From Chitinophaga sp. E66 (lineage in GTDB: Bacteria; Bacteroidota; Bacteroidia; Chitinophagales; Chitinophagaceae): a stretch of DNA of 64,000 nucleotides. The stretch covers positions 5,675,001 through 5,739,000 of the forward strand of contig CP079103.1 in the NCBI GenBank assembly GCA_019285755.1. The letters run 5' to 3'. Below, one piece after another: positions 21,808 through 30,610 of the stretch. How positions within the stretch are numbered: the stretch's first letter is position 1; the number at the start of each line of letters is the position of its first letter. Below the pieces are notes generated by a model. That model made no database searches. It was not told where the DNA came from and saw only the letters and a program-made list of their open reading frames with translations. The translations under genes were made by a program, and so were the position numbers.

Positions 21808-22161
21808 ATGTTAGGAATTCTCATCCGACTGCTCGTAACGGCGCTCGCGGCGTTGTTAACTGCCTATCTGCTCCCCGGCGTCAAGCTACAGGATTTTACG
21901 ACAGCCTTATTGCTCGCGATCGTCCTCGGTTTGCTCAACCTGATCGTGAAACCGATCCTGGTGATCCTCACCTTACCTGTGACCGTGGTTACGCTGGGCC
22001 TGTTCCTGCTCGTGATCAACGCATTGATCGTGCTGTGGGCCAGCAGTCTTGTAAAAGGGTTTAAAGTCGATAACTTCTGGTGGGCCTTATTATTCAGCGT
22101 GGTGCTGTCACTCATCAGCAGCTTCATGATGTCGCTCGGGCCGGAAGACCGCGTAGATTAA
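21808..22161 (+). CDS. Four-helix membrane protein of the 'phage holin family' (PF04020 type)
   Basis: Intact, 117 residues. Four hydrophobic segments are seen (LIRLLVTALAALLTAYLLPG; FTTALLLAIVLGLLNLIVKP; LPVTVVTLGLFLLVINALIV; FWWALLFSVVLSLISSFMMS). NLIVKPILVILTLPVTVVTLG is close to the family signature. Despite the name, this is a chromosomal bacterial family not tied to lysis, and no phage genes are near. The function is unknown. Confidence 0.85.
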   Translation: MLGILIRLLVTALAALLTAYLLPGVKLQDFTTALLLAIVLGLLNLIVKPILVILTLPVTVVTLGLFLLVINALIVLWASSLVKGFKVDNFWWALLFSVVLSLISSFMMSLGPEDRVD

Positions 22162-22181
22162 TACCTACCGGCCTAACCGCA

Positions 22182-23735
22182 CTACTGGCCCTTACGGGTT
22201 CCGTTATGTTTTCCGTTCTCGATGGTAAGCTGACCGTTCACCAGCACATGGCTGAAACCGGTGGAATACTGGTGGGGGTGTGTAAATGTTGAAAGGTCTT
22301 TCACGGTGGCGGGGTCGAATATGACGATATCTGCCAGGTACCCCGGCACCAGCAAACCTCTTTGCGCCAACCGGAACTTCTGCGCCGGTAGCGAAGTCAT
22401 TCTGCGGATGGCTTCTTCCAGGCCCAGTACCTTTTCTTCCCGGACATATTTTCCAAGTACGCGGGCGTTGGTCCGTAACCCCTTGGGTGGGGAACGCCCA
22501 CGCCGAACTCGCGGATGCTGGCATCAGACGCAAACATGTTGAAAGGATATTGCATGATGCGTTTCACATCCTCTTCACTCATTCCATGGAACACCATGCC
22601 CGCACTCCCCTGCTGCACCAGGTCGAGGATGGTTTCCACTTCGTTGGCGATCGTCGTTTTCCTGCCTTTAAGTTTATTGATCTCGGAGATATCCTTGCCG
22701 TTGAGGGTGGTGTCTGCTTCAAAGTAAGCCACTACGGCATAATCCAGGTTCTTCAGTTTCCGTTTCTTGTAAATGCCGGTCATTTCGGAGGATATCTTTT
22801 TCGGATATCCGGCGTAGTGAGGCGGTACACGACCGAATCGTGCCCGCCTGAAAGGGCCCAGTCGGGCAGCATGGTCTTAAGGCTGGTGCTGCTGGCGGTG
22901 TAAGGGTATTGGTCGATGGTGACTTCCAGTCCTTCGCGCCGCGCTTTCTCGATCATGGCGAGGGTAACGCGGGAGCGTCCCCAGTTTTGTTTCCCGCCTA
23001 TTTTGAAGTGAGATATTTCTACGGGTATATTGGCCTGCCTGCCGATCGCAAGCGCCTCATCTATCGCTGCTTCCACGGCATCCCCTCGTTCCGCATGTGG
23101 GTGGCATACACGCCGCCGTGCTTAGCTGCCGCCCTGGCTAGCCCCACGACTTCGGGCGTTTTGGCATAATTGCCGGGTACGTAAATGAGCCCTGTGCTGA
23201 GGCCTACGGCGCCGTCCTGCATGGCTTTTTCCACCAGGGCTTCCATGCGCTGCTGCTCTTCGGCGGTAGGCGGACGGTCTGTGCTGCCCATCACCGCGCG
23301 CCGTACATCGTTGTGCCCGATGAGGGATGCTACGTTGATGGAGATGGTCATACTGTCGAGCTGCCGGAAGTAGTTGGCGAGGTCGGTATTGGAGGAGCCG
23401 CAGTTCCCGGTGATGACGGTCGTAACGCCGTCAAGGAGGAAACTTTCGGCCGTGGGGACTTTAAACTCGTCATCTTCAATGTGGGTATGAACGTCAATGA
23501 ACCCCGGCGCCACGATTCGCCCGCCGGCGTCAATGACTTTAGCTGCCCGGAGGTTTTGCGGCTGGCGGGAAACGGCGAGGATGCGCCCGTCTTTCACCGA
23601 TACTTCGCCATAATACCAGGAGTTGCCCGTGCCGTCTGCGATGCGGGCGTTGCGGATAAGGATATCGGCTTCGGATTGTGCGCGGCCTGTCAGCGCGGCT
23701 AAGAGTACGGGAAGAAGGAGCAGTGTTCTTTTCAT
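22182..23735 (-). CDS. N-acyl-D-amino-acid deacylase-like amidohydrolase
   Basis: About 518 residues after repair. A signal peptide (RTLLLLPVLLAALTGRAQS) exports it. The amidohydrolase metal motif is PGFIDVHTHIEDD, then DGVTTVITGNCGSS and IGHNDVRRAVMG, both characteristic of D-aminoacylases, and STGLIYVPGNYAKTPEV. The C-terminal strand returns as GYLADIVIFDPATVKD. Such enzymes release D-amino acids or dipeptides from N-acyl forms; the exact substrate is not predictable. Frameshifts near 23075, 22785, 22490 and 22400. An NTF2-like gene ends 10 bases upstream, so the two form an operon. Confidence 0.82.
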
Positions 23736-23745
23736 GGTTCCGGGT

Positions 23746-24172
23746 TTAGCTGGAGTGGTCGGCCACGATCTTCCATTCGCCGTTGATGCGGCGGAGGAAA
23801 ATGGAGAAATGTCCATCGAGGTTGCCGATGGTTCGGGTGAGCTGCCACTTGCCCACTACAAAATAAGCATCGTCGGCGAGTTTTTTGAATTCGAGGAGTT
23901 TGAAGGCTAATTGCCCCATGCCTTCCTTGCCGGGATAGGCTTTTTGTAGTTGTCGAGCGTGGCTTGCCAGCCGTATGTCAGTCCTTTTTCCCGATAAAGA
24001 GCAGGGAGTCGGATTTCCAATAGGTGGCCATGAACCCTTCGATATCGCCTTTATTCCAGGCTTCTATCTGCGTTTGCATGAGCTGCCGGATTTTGGTTTC
24101 GGCAGGGTCTTGTGCGGAGGCGGAAGCGGCAATGGAAAGGAAAAGGGCGGTGGAAAGGAAGATTTTGCGCAT
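23746..24172 (-). CDS. Exported NTF2-like protein (SnoaL/DUF4440 type)
   Basis: About 141 residues. A signal peptide (MRKIFLSTALFLSIAASASA) is followed by IRQLMQTQIEAWNKGDIEGF and MATYWKSDSLLFIG, the classic first helix and strand of the cone-shaped NTF2 fold, ending with GHFSIFLRRINGEWKIVADH. The fold binds small hydrophobic ligands or acts as an accessory domain; the role here is unknown. Two frameshifts near 23915 and 23985. An earlier in-frame ATG at 24193 is possible. Upstream partner of the amidohydrolase gene. Confidence 0.75.
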
Positions 24173-24310
24173 GTGGAGGGTGGTTTGTGCCATGAAAATA
24201 CGGAAATCAGGGCATACTGACGAGCCGCCGGCGCGGAGAAGGGCGATGAAAAGCCAGACAGCCGGAGTCATTTAGTATGGAAACCGCATAACTAGGGCTA
24301 CGATTCGGAT

Positions 24311-24433
24311 GGGATAAGCCGCCTATAAGCCGCATATAAACCGCCTATAAGCCGTATATAAACCGCCCTAATTACAGAGGCGGCTTATATACGGTTCAAA
24401 TACAGGATATTTCCTGTTTATATACGGTTTAAA
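24311..24433. repeat. 11-bp tandem repeats followed by their inverted copies
   Basis: Units CCTATAAGCCG (24322-24332), CATATAAACCG, CCTATAAGCCG and TATATAAACCG follow each other without gaps. Past a short linker come GGCGGCTTATATACGGTT and later TATACGGTTT, the reverse complement of the same units, so the stretch can fold back. The CGG marks in the inverted part are 11 and 33 bases apart. An additional small hairpin ACAGGA-TATT-TCCTGT sits inside. It lies in the gene-free stretch 24194-24843, which holds only this, the next array and a promoter. Confidence 0.85.
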
Positions 24434-24518
24434 CTATTGGCTTGCTTGCGGGAGGTATGCGTTTTCCATACTTATGTATGAAGACTGAAAGGCATCGTAC
24501 CTGCCAGGTTTTGGGGTC

Positions 24519-24617
24519 ATCCTTCGGCGATCCTTCGGCCATCCTTCGGCAAACCCTTGCCAATGCTGAACGCCGCCGAAGGATGGCCGAAGGATCGCCG
24601 AACGGTTGCCGAAGGAT
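24519..24617. repeat. Perfect 28-bp inverted repeat built from 11-bp units
   Basis: The left arm 24523-24550 and right arm 24575-24602 are exact reverse complements, separated by 24 bases. The left arm consists of CATCCTTCGGC, GATCCTTCGGC, CATCCTTCGGC; the right of CCGCCGAAGGA, TGGCCGAAGGA, TCGCCGAACGG, TTGCCGAAGGA. The 24-base centre also keeps the 11-bp phase. It could form a long hairpin in RNA or a cruciform in DNA. It is too far from gene ends (over 200 bases before kdnA, about 350 bases from the NTF2-like start) to be a simple terminator of either. Confidence 0.9.
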
Positions 24618-24812
24618 TTGTGGTAGGGATCGGGTTTTCCTGAACGGACCCGTAGAAAGGGTACTCCTGCTTTTTTCGTTTGCGTTTCCGTGGTTTCCGG
24701 TTTAAAAATCTATATAATCGACTGATATTCATATATAGATAGGTCCAAATCCTTATATTTCAGTAGAGAAAAGTTTAACGGTTTTTATGGGATTACCATT
24801 CGGGGATTGTTC

Positions 24813-24820
24813 TACCTTTG
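24813..24820 (+). promoter_or_regulatory. -7 promoter box of the kdnA-kdsB-kdnB operon
   Basis: TACCTTTG matches TAnnTTTG exactly, 23 bases before the kdnA ATG. A -33 TTG at the expected distance is not obvious. Confidence 0.5.
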
Positions 24821-24843
24821 CACCACTACAAAAAATTTGCATT

Positions 24844-26037
24844 ATGCCCGGATTTGAACTATTTGGCGCCGAGGAGAAAAAGGAAGTGAACGACGTCCTC
24901 GAGACAGGAATTTACATGCGTTATGGATTCGACGGTCCCCGTAAAGGGATCTGGAAAGCGAAAGAACTGGAGCAGGCGCTTTGCGAGCGTTTTAACGTGC
25001 AGTATGCGCAGCTGACTTCCAGCGGCACCACTGCCCTGACCACCGCGATGGCCGCTTTGGGCCTGGGTGCGGGAGACGAGATCATCATGCCTACCTTTAC
25101 TTTCGTGGCCAGCTTCGAAGCGGTGCTGTCTGTAGGCGCAACGCCCGTACTGGTGGACGTGGATGATACCATGACCCTGGACCCCGCCGCCGTTCGTGCC
25201 GCTATTACCCCGCGCACCAAATGCGTGATGCCTGTTCATATGTGTGGCTCCATGGCAGACATGGATGCGCTGATGGATATCTGCAAAGAGCATAACCTCC
25301 TGCTGCTGGAAGATGCCTGTCAATCTACCGGCGCTACCCATGGCGGCCGTGCCCTGGGTTCCATCGGGCATGCCGGTACTTTCTCCTTCGATTTCGTAAA
25401 AACGATCACCTGCGCCGAAGGCGGTGCGGTTATCACCAACAATAAAGATATTTACACGAAATGCGATGCCTATTCCGACCATGGCCATGACCATCTCGGC
25501 GGGGCAGACCGTGGCGCAGACGGGCACCCGCACCTGGGCTACAACTTCCGCATTTCGGAATTGCATGCCGCTGTGGGCCTTGCGCAGATCCGCAAGCTCG
25601 ACCGCTTCCTGGCGATCCTCCGTAACAACCACGAGATCGTGAAGGCGGCGCTGGCAACAATTCCGCAGGTAACGTTCCGCCGTATCCCCGACCCTTCGGG
25701 CGACAGCTGCACCCATCTTTCCTTCTTCCTCCCCGACCTGGAAACGGCCCGCGCAGCCGCCAAGGCCATGAAAGCCGCAGGCCTGCCCGCTTTCCATTGG
25801 TTCGACAACAACTGGCACTACTTCCGCAAATGGAACCATCTCCAGGAGGGCGCTACCCTCACGAAGTTCCCGGAACAACTCGCCAAAGACCTGGCCGCCT
25901 ATCAAACCAAACAATTCCCCGCTTCCGACGCCATCATCGGCCGCTGCATCTCTTTCCCCATCAGCCTCGCCTGGACTGACGCGGACGTACGTGAGAAAGC
26001 CGATAAACTGACGGCTGCCGTGAAAAGCGCATTGTAA
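24844..26037 (+). CDS. kdnA: DegT/DnrJ/EryC1-family aminotransferase, predicted 8-amino-3,8-dideoxy-manno-octulosonate transaminase (KdnA)
   Basis: Intact, 397 residues, PLP-dependent. The fold-type I signature is complete: QLTSSGTTALTTAMAALGLG, EIIMPTFTFVASFEAV, LLLEDACQSTGATHGG and the Schiff-base Lys in FSFDFVKTITCAEGG. The neighbours decide the substrate. It is followed by kdsB and an iron-type alcohol dehydrogenase, the same set characterised in Shewanella oneidensis, where KdnB oxidises C8 of Kdo and KdnA transaminates it with glutamate to give Kdo8N. The role in lipopolysaccharide core synthesis is inferred from this context. A -7 box lies just upstream. Confidence 0.85.
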   Translation: MPGFELFGAEEKKEVNDVLETGIYMRYGFDGPRKGIWKAKELEQALCERFNVQYAQLTSSGTTALTTAMAALGLGAGDEIIMPTFTFVASFEAVLSVGATPVLVDVDDTMTLDPAAVRAAITPRTKCVMPVHMCGSMADMDALMDICKEHNLLLLEDACQSTGATHGGRALGSIGHAGTFSFDFVKTITCAEGGAVITNNKDIYTKCDAYSDHGHDHLGGADRGADGHPHLGYNFRISELHAAVGLAQIRKLDRFLAILRNNHEIVKAALATIPQVTFRRIPDPSGDSCTHLSFFLPDLETARAAAKAMKAAGLPAFHWFDNNWHYFRKWNHLQEGATLTKFPEQLAKDLAAYQTKQFPASDAIIGRCISFPISLAWTDADVREKADKLTAAVKSAL

Positions 26038-26052
26038 TTTCAAATTCCCGTC

Positions 26053-26786
26053 ATGAAGAAAATCGCATTGATCCCGGCGCGGTACGCCGCCAGCCGGTTC
26101 CCCGGCAAAATGATGGCAGTGCTCGCAGGTAAAACCGTTATCTGGCGCACCTACGAATCCACCCGCGATACCGGCGTGTTCGATGAAGTGATGGTCGTTA
26201 CCGACAGCGACGTCATCTTTGAAGAGATCACCCGCAATGGCGGAAAGGCCATCATGAGCAAACGAGAACACGAAAGCGGTTCCGACCGCATCGCGGAAGC
26301 CGTGGAAGACCTGACCGACGTAGACATCGTAGTGAACGTACAGGGCGATACCCCTTTCACCCGTAAAGAACCGCTGGAGAAACTGTTGAAGGTATTCGAA
26401 GGCGAAGCCGGGAAGAAGGTACAGGTAGCATCCTCATGCAGGAACTGAAAGACTGGAAAGACATTGAAGACCCCAACTTCGTGAAAGTTGCGGTAGACAA
26501 GGATTTCAATTCACTCATGTTCTCCGCTCCGTGATCCCGTACCCGCGCGATAAGAACGTGAAAACCGTTTACTACGAGCACATCGGCATCTACGCCTTCC
26601 GCCGCGAAGCCCTGCTGCAGTTCACGCGCACGCCCATGACGCCGCTGGAGGCCGCAGAAAAAGTAGAGTGCCTCCGGTACCGGAAATGGGCATCCCCTCA
26701 AAATGGTCGTAACCGACTATATGGGCGTGGAAATCGATACCCCGGAAGACCTGGAAAGGGCTTCCCGCCTGCTGAACCAACCGTAA
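26053..26786 (+). CDS. kdsB: 3-deoxy-manno-octulosonate cytidylyltransferase (CMP-Kdo / CMP-Kdo8N synthetase)
   Basis: Activates Kdo or Kdo8N with CTP for transfer to lipid A. Signatures: IALIPARYAASRFPGKMM (nucleotide-binding loop), SDRIAEAVEDL, IVVNVQGDTPF and, near the end, VVTDYMGVEIDTPEDLERA. About 244 residues, normal. Frameshifts near 26438, 26520 and 26683 are single-base. It starts 15 bases after kdnA. In an organism with kdnA and kdnB the natural substrate may be Kdo8N; the sequence alone does not show this. Confidence 0.9.
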
Positions 26787-26808
26787 ACACAAAAATCTGG
26801 GATATAAC

Positions 26809-27884
26809 ATGAAATTCAGAAACTTTAAACTGGTAGGATACGTCATTTTTGGACGAGGTGCGTTCAACCAGCTCGACGAGATCGTTGCGCCCCGCCGCAA
26901 AGGTGATGCGCCGATGATATTTTTGTGGACCATTTCTTTGAAGGCAACCAACCGTTCCTCTCCCGCATTCCCCTGCGCGGCAAGGACAAGATCGTATTCA
27001 TAGACGTGACCCATGAGCCGAAAACCACTTACGTAGACCGCCTCCGCGATGAGCTGAAGGCTGAGTTCGGCGAAGTGAGCGGCGTTATCGGCATTGGCGG
27101 CGGCTCCACGCTGGACATGGCTAAAGCCGTTGCCCTCATGATGACCAACCCCGGATCTTCCGCAGATTACCAGGGATGGGACCTCGTGAAACTGCCCGGC
27201 GTATACAAAGTGGGCATCCCTACCCTGTCCGGCACCGGCGCGGAAGTAAGCCGCACCACCGTGCTGACCGGCCCTACCCGCAAACTCGGCATGAACTCCG
27301 ACTATACCCCGTTCGACCAGATCGTGCTGGACCCGGAGCTGATACAGAACGCCCCGGTAAACCAACGGTTCTACACGGCGATGGATTGCTACATTCACTG
27401 CATCGAATCCCTGGAAGGTACTTTCCTCAATGCCTTCAGCCGTTCCTACGGTGAAAAGGCGCTGGAGCTCTGCCAGGAGATCTACCTGAAGAAAGACCAC
27501 TGGGACGCTGACTCCGACGAAAAGCTCATGATGGCCTCCTATGCAGGCGGCATGAGCATTGCATACTCACAGGTGGGCGTGGCCCATGCGGTGAGTTACG
27601 GCCTCAGCTACCTCCTGGGCACCAAGCACGGAGTGGGCAATTGCATCGTGTTCGACAAACTGGAGGAGTTCTATCCGGCTGGTGTGAAGGAATTCAAGCA
27701 GATGGTAGACAAGCACCAGGTAGACATCCCGCAGCACATCACCAAAGGCCTCAGCGACGCCGACTTCGAAACGATGATCGACGTATCCATGGGACTGGCG
27801 CCGCTTTGGGAAAACGCCCTGGGCAAAGACTGGCAAACACTCATGACCCGCGACCGCCTGCGCAAGCTATACGAGCAACTGTAA
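26809..27884 (+). CDS. kdnB: Iron-containing alcohol dehydrogenase, predicted Kdo 8-oxidase (KdnB)
   Basis: About 358 residues. NAD-binding glycine motif GVIGIGGGSTLDMAKAVA; conserved PTLSGTGAEVSRTTVL; metal ligands expected in FYTAMDCYIHCIESL, GVAHAVSYGLSYLL and KHGVGNCIVFD. The family is the Fe/Zn group III alcohol dehydrogenases. Position directly after kdnA and kdsB identifies it as the dehydrogenase that makes the 8-aldehyde of Kdo for transamination. One frameshift near 26925 (VDHFFEGNQPFLSR after repair). A strong terminator follows 21 bases after the stop, closing the operon. Confidence 0.85.
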
Positions 27885-27905
27885 GCTTCACAAGCCATCA
27901 ATATC

Positions 27906-27943
27906 AAAAGAGGCTGTACCGTTTGGCGATACAGCCTCTTTTT
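27906..27943 (+). terminator. Terminator of the kdn operon
   Basis: AGAGGCTGTA and TACAGCCTCT pair over 10 bases, extended by A/T pairs, around an 11-base loop and followed by TTTTT. Confidence 0.9.
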
Positions 27944-27955
27944 CAACCCCTGCAT

Positions 27956-28451
27956 ATGGAACAACTCGAAAACTTTCCCAGCAATATTCAGCTGTGCTGC
28001 AAAAGGTGAATGACCGCCGGGCGGCTGGGCCACCAGGGCCAAGCCCTTTCTCATACAGCACCTGAACGAAGTGACGGCCCGCTGCCCCTTAAATGGAAGG
28101 CCGGCGCCAATGAAATGATGCAAAGCCTCGAAGCCGTGTACCTCGTGTTCGACCACGAACCAAGTGGTATCGTGGAACAATCGCCGTTCAGCGTGGTACA
28201 GAAGATGAAGATCGGCGGCTTCTTATCGTTTTCCCAGACCCGGAACGGGCAGATCGTAGTGTGGATCAGCTTTCCCTTTATCGACGGTATGACCGAAGAG
28301 AAGCCCCGCAACGAAACCCTGGAGACCCCTGGAGCCCGAAGAACTCGATGCCGAATCGGTGAACCGCTTCATCGCCAAGTTCCTCGAAGAGATGATCCAG
28401 TGGGAAGATGACGCGCGCGACGAGATCGGTTTTATCCGCCACCGGGACTGA
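27956..28451 (+). CDS. Conserved hypothetical protein, probably cytoplasmic
   Basis: About 164 residues after repair, starting MEQLENFPSNIQLCCKR. No signal peptide or membrane segment. Recognisable only as a compact alpha/beta protein: WKAGANEMMQSLEAVYLVFD, FSVVQKMKIGGFLSFSQTRN, GQIVVWISFPFIDGM, then an acidic helix EELDAESVNRFIAKFLEEMI. Frameshifts near 28005-28045, 28070 and 28320. I do not recognise the family. It sits between the kdn terminator and a truncated haemoglobin gene 47 bases downstream, possibly one transcript. Confidence 0.55.
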
Positions 28452-28498
28452 TCGCCGTCATCGTTTTAATCCGCCAACTGACCGAACTTTGTGGTATT

Positions 28499-28915
28499 AT
28501 GAACGATATCAGGAATCAGGAAGATATACAACTGCTGGTGAATACCTTTTACGATAAGATCCGGCAGGATGAAGTGCTCGGCCCTATTTTCAACGAGCGT
28601 ATCGCGCCGGACAAATGGCCGGCGCACCTGGAGACCATGTATAAATTCTGGGGTACACAGTTGTTGGGAGAAAAGGAATATTTCGGAGCCCCATACGCCA
28701 AGCACCGTACATTGCCCGTAGACCAGCCCCACTTTGACCGGTGGGTGGCTTTGTGGCACGAAACGGCGGATTCGCTGTTTAAAGGGCCCCGGATTTCGAC
28801 CGCGAAAGTAAAAGGCGCCTCCATTGCGCAAATATTTCTGGGAAAAATGCGTTTTGAGCGGGGCAATTCGAGTAAACGAAAATGCACAACCCGCCCCGCT
28901 TTCTATTGTTGTTAG
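28499..28915 (+). CDS. Group III truncated haemoglobin
   Basis: A small haem protein with the 2-on-2 globin fold. VNTFYDKIRQDEVLGPIFN and WPAHLETMYKFWGTQLLG are group III signatures, and the proximal region HFDRWVALWHETAD carries the haem-binding His. The last 16 residues (after MRFERGN) look out of frame; one extra G near 28866 would end the protein as ERGQFE at about 28880. Such globins bind oxygen or NO; the exact role in this organism is unknown. Confidence 0.88.
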   Translation: MNDIRNQEDIQLLVNTFYDKIRQDEVLGPIFNERIAPDKWPAHLETMYKFWGTQLLGEKEYFGAPYAKHRTLPVDQPHFDRWVALWHETADSLFKGPRISTAKVKGASIAQIFLGKMRFERGNSSKRKCTTRPAFYCC

Positions 28916-29059
28916 CCCAAATAACTGTTTAAAAAACTGGCCCGAAACCACCTCCTGCTCTTATTTCCGGTGAACCAAACCGGGTGGTAAATGTTAATAA
29001 AAGCGAAAACCGTTTTTGCACCGTCTATAGCAACCCATAAAGATTACCCCTATGACTGT

Positions 29060-29074
29060 CACCCTTTTAGGGTG
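29060..29074 (+). promoter_or_regulatory. Small hairpin in the leader of the pilin-like gene
   Basis: CACCC-TTTTA-GGGTG lies 41 bases before the first DUF4402 gene. It is short, so weak evidence. The 199-base gap 28916-29114 otherwise holds no gene and presumably the promoter of the chaperone-usher-like locus. Confidence 0.25.
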
Positions 29075-29114
29075 TAGGATACTCATACTCTTAACACAAG
29101 TATAAAACGGGCAT

Positions 29115-29653
29115 ATGAAAAAAGCGACCCTACTATTGACCCTGACCGTTGCGCTGGCTGCTAATTCCCTGGACAGCTATGCGCAGGCATCTGCATCGGC
29201 GACCGCCAATGCAACGGCGACCATTGTCACACCCATTGCAATTACCAAAACCAGTGATCTCGAATTCGGAAATGTTGCGGTCAGCGCAACTACCGGCGGT
29301 ACGGTAATCATTGCTCCCGATGGGAGCCGGTCTTCCACAGGAGGCGTAACCTTGCCGACTACCAGTCCGATTACCATCAGTGCGGCGGCTTTTACCGTAA
29401 CGGGTACTGCTGATTACACCTATGTAATCACATTGCCGTCTGCAACAGTAACGTTGACCGATGGGGAGCTACCAATACGATGACGGTAACTGCATTTACC
29501 AGTGACCCTTCGGGGACCGGAACGTTGACAGGCGGCACGCAGACGCTGACTGTAGGCGGAACGCTGAATGTGAACGCCGGCCAGGCAGCGGGGACCTATT
29601 CTACGGCGTCTTCAGGTGGTACGCCTTTAACGATCACCGTTAATTACAATTGA
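29115..29653 (+). CDS. DUF4402 protein 1, pilin-like secreted subunit
   Basis: About 178 residues. The signal peptide (LLLTLTVALAANSLDSYAQ) precedes an alanine/threonine-rich strand segment, LEFGNVAVSATTGGTVIIAP, with DGSRSSTGGVTL, then GTLTGGTQTLTVGGTLNVNA and the ending LTITVNYN. This is the DUF4402 beta-sandwich pattern: conserved GGTV-I-P-G and closing AG-YS--LTITVNY. One frameshift near 29463. DUF4402 proteins resemble spore-coat-U/pilin-like beta-sandwich subunits. Here the next gene is a PapD-like chaperone, so the product may be a surface-fibre subunit (inference). Confidence 0.8.
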
Positions 29654-29745
29654 TCTTCCGATCCGGCCTACCGGATCTGCTTTCGTTTTTGCTGCGATTC
29701 ACGCGGCCAGGGATCTTTTTCCTTAACGTTTAGACCGATGCCTTC

Positions 29746-30584
29746 ATGCTCCAGTTAACGCTTCGTTCCATCATCCTGCTGTTGTTTTTGGCGGGAAGTA
29801 TGCACCCCTGCCGGCCATGGCCCAGGGTAATCTCCTGGTGACACCGCTGCGCGTGGTGTTTGACGGAAAGAAAAGAATTCACGAACTGAACTGGCCAATA
29901 CCGGAGCCGATACGGCCCGGTACGTCATTTCCTTCATGGAGATCCGGATGAATGAAAACGGATCGTTCGACCAGATAGCCGTAGCAGACAGCGGGCAACG
30001 GTTCGCCAGTCCGTACATCCGTTTCTTCCCAGGAGCGTCGTCTTGCCGCCGAATGAGGCGCAACTGGTGAAGTTGCAATTGTATAATACCGGCGACCTGG
30101 AAAACGGGGAATACCGATCACATCTTTACCTGCGCGCAGAGCCTGGCCCGGCCCCACTGGGAGACCCGGTAGAAACGAGGGCGCCTGGAGATTCGGGAAT
30201 CTCCGTCAGGCTGACGCCCGTGTTCGGTATTTCCATCCCGGTTATTATCCGCATCGGGGAGCAGCAATCGGAAGTGAGCCTGGACAGCCTCCGCCTGGCG
30301 GGCGCACCCGCAAAGCCACAGTTGCATGTGTTGTTCCGGCGCTCGGGAATATCTCCGTATATGGCAATATCCGGGTGGAGCATTTGTCGCCCGAGGGCAA
30401 GCGCACACAGGTGGCCGACGTAAAGGGCGTGGCGGTGTATACGCCCAATGCCCAGCGAAAGATCATCCTGCCGCTGGCCACCGGCCCGGACTACCGGACC
30501 GGTAAACTGGAAGTAATCTATGTGCCGTCTCAAGATAAATCCGACATCCCGCTGGCGCGGGCAGCGTTGACGCTTCGCCCCTAA
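29746..30584 (+). CDS. PapD-like periplasmic fimbrial chaperone
   Basis: About 280 residues. After a signal peptide (LTLRSIILLLFLAGS) comes LLVTPLRVVFDGKKRI, the first strand of PapD-type chaperones, then VLPPNEAQLVKLQLYNTGDL and NGEYRSHLYLRAEP, which match the conserved PP-x-Q and EYR-HL segments of the N-terminal Ig domain. The second domain ends KLEVIYVPSQDKSDIPLARA. Such chaperones donate a strand to pilin subunits and deliver them to an outer-membrane usher. Frameshifts near 29812, 29893, 30030 and 30340. It lies between a DUF4402 gene and the giant adhesin, with an usher-like gene 9 kb downstream on the same strand. Confidence 0.8.
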
Positions 30585-30610
30585 ACTCCGGCGGTGTGCA
30601 AACCATATGC

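Noticed and set aside
21808..22161. Prophage lysis gene
   Set aside because: The family is called phage holin, but no other phage gene is present and the protein belongs to the chromosomal four-helix group.
20460..22161. Fusion of the second M16 peptidase with the four-helix membrane protein
   Set aside because: The frame is open as read, but adding one base near 21750 gives a stop at the normal length, and the membrane protein has its own good ATG at 21808.
24311..24617. CRISPR array
   Set aside because: The units are 11 bases, contiguous and without spacers, and one half is inverted. No cas genes are near.
24859..26271. Long open frame (470 codons) on the minus strand
   Set aside because: It lies entirely opposite kdnA and the start of kdsB, which have clear family signatures. 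Its composition is what a GC-rich gene gives on the opposite strand.
26622..27500. Minus-strand frame of 292 codons
   Set aside because: Antisense to kdsB and kdnB; no recognisable domain.
28916..29114. tRNA or other structured RNA gene
   Set aside because: Only a five-pair hairpin is present and no cloverleaf could be drawn.
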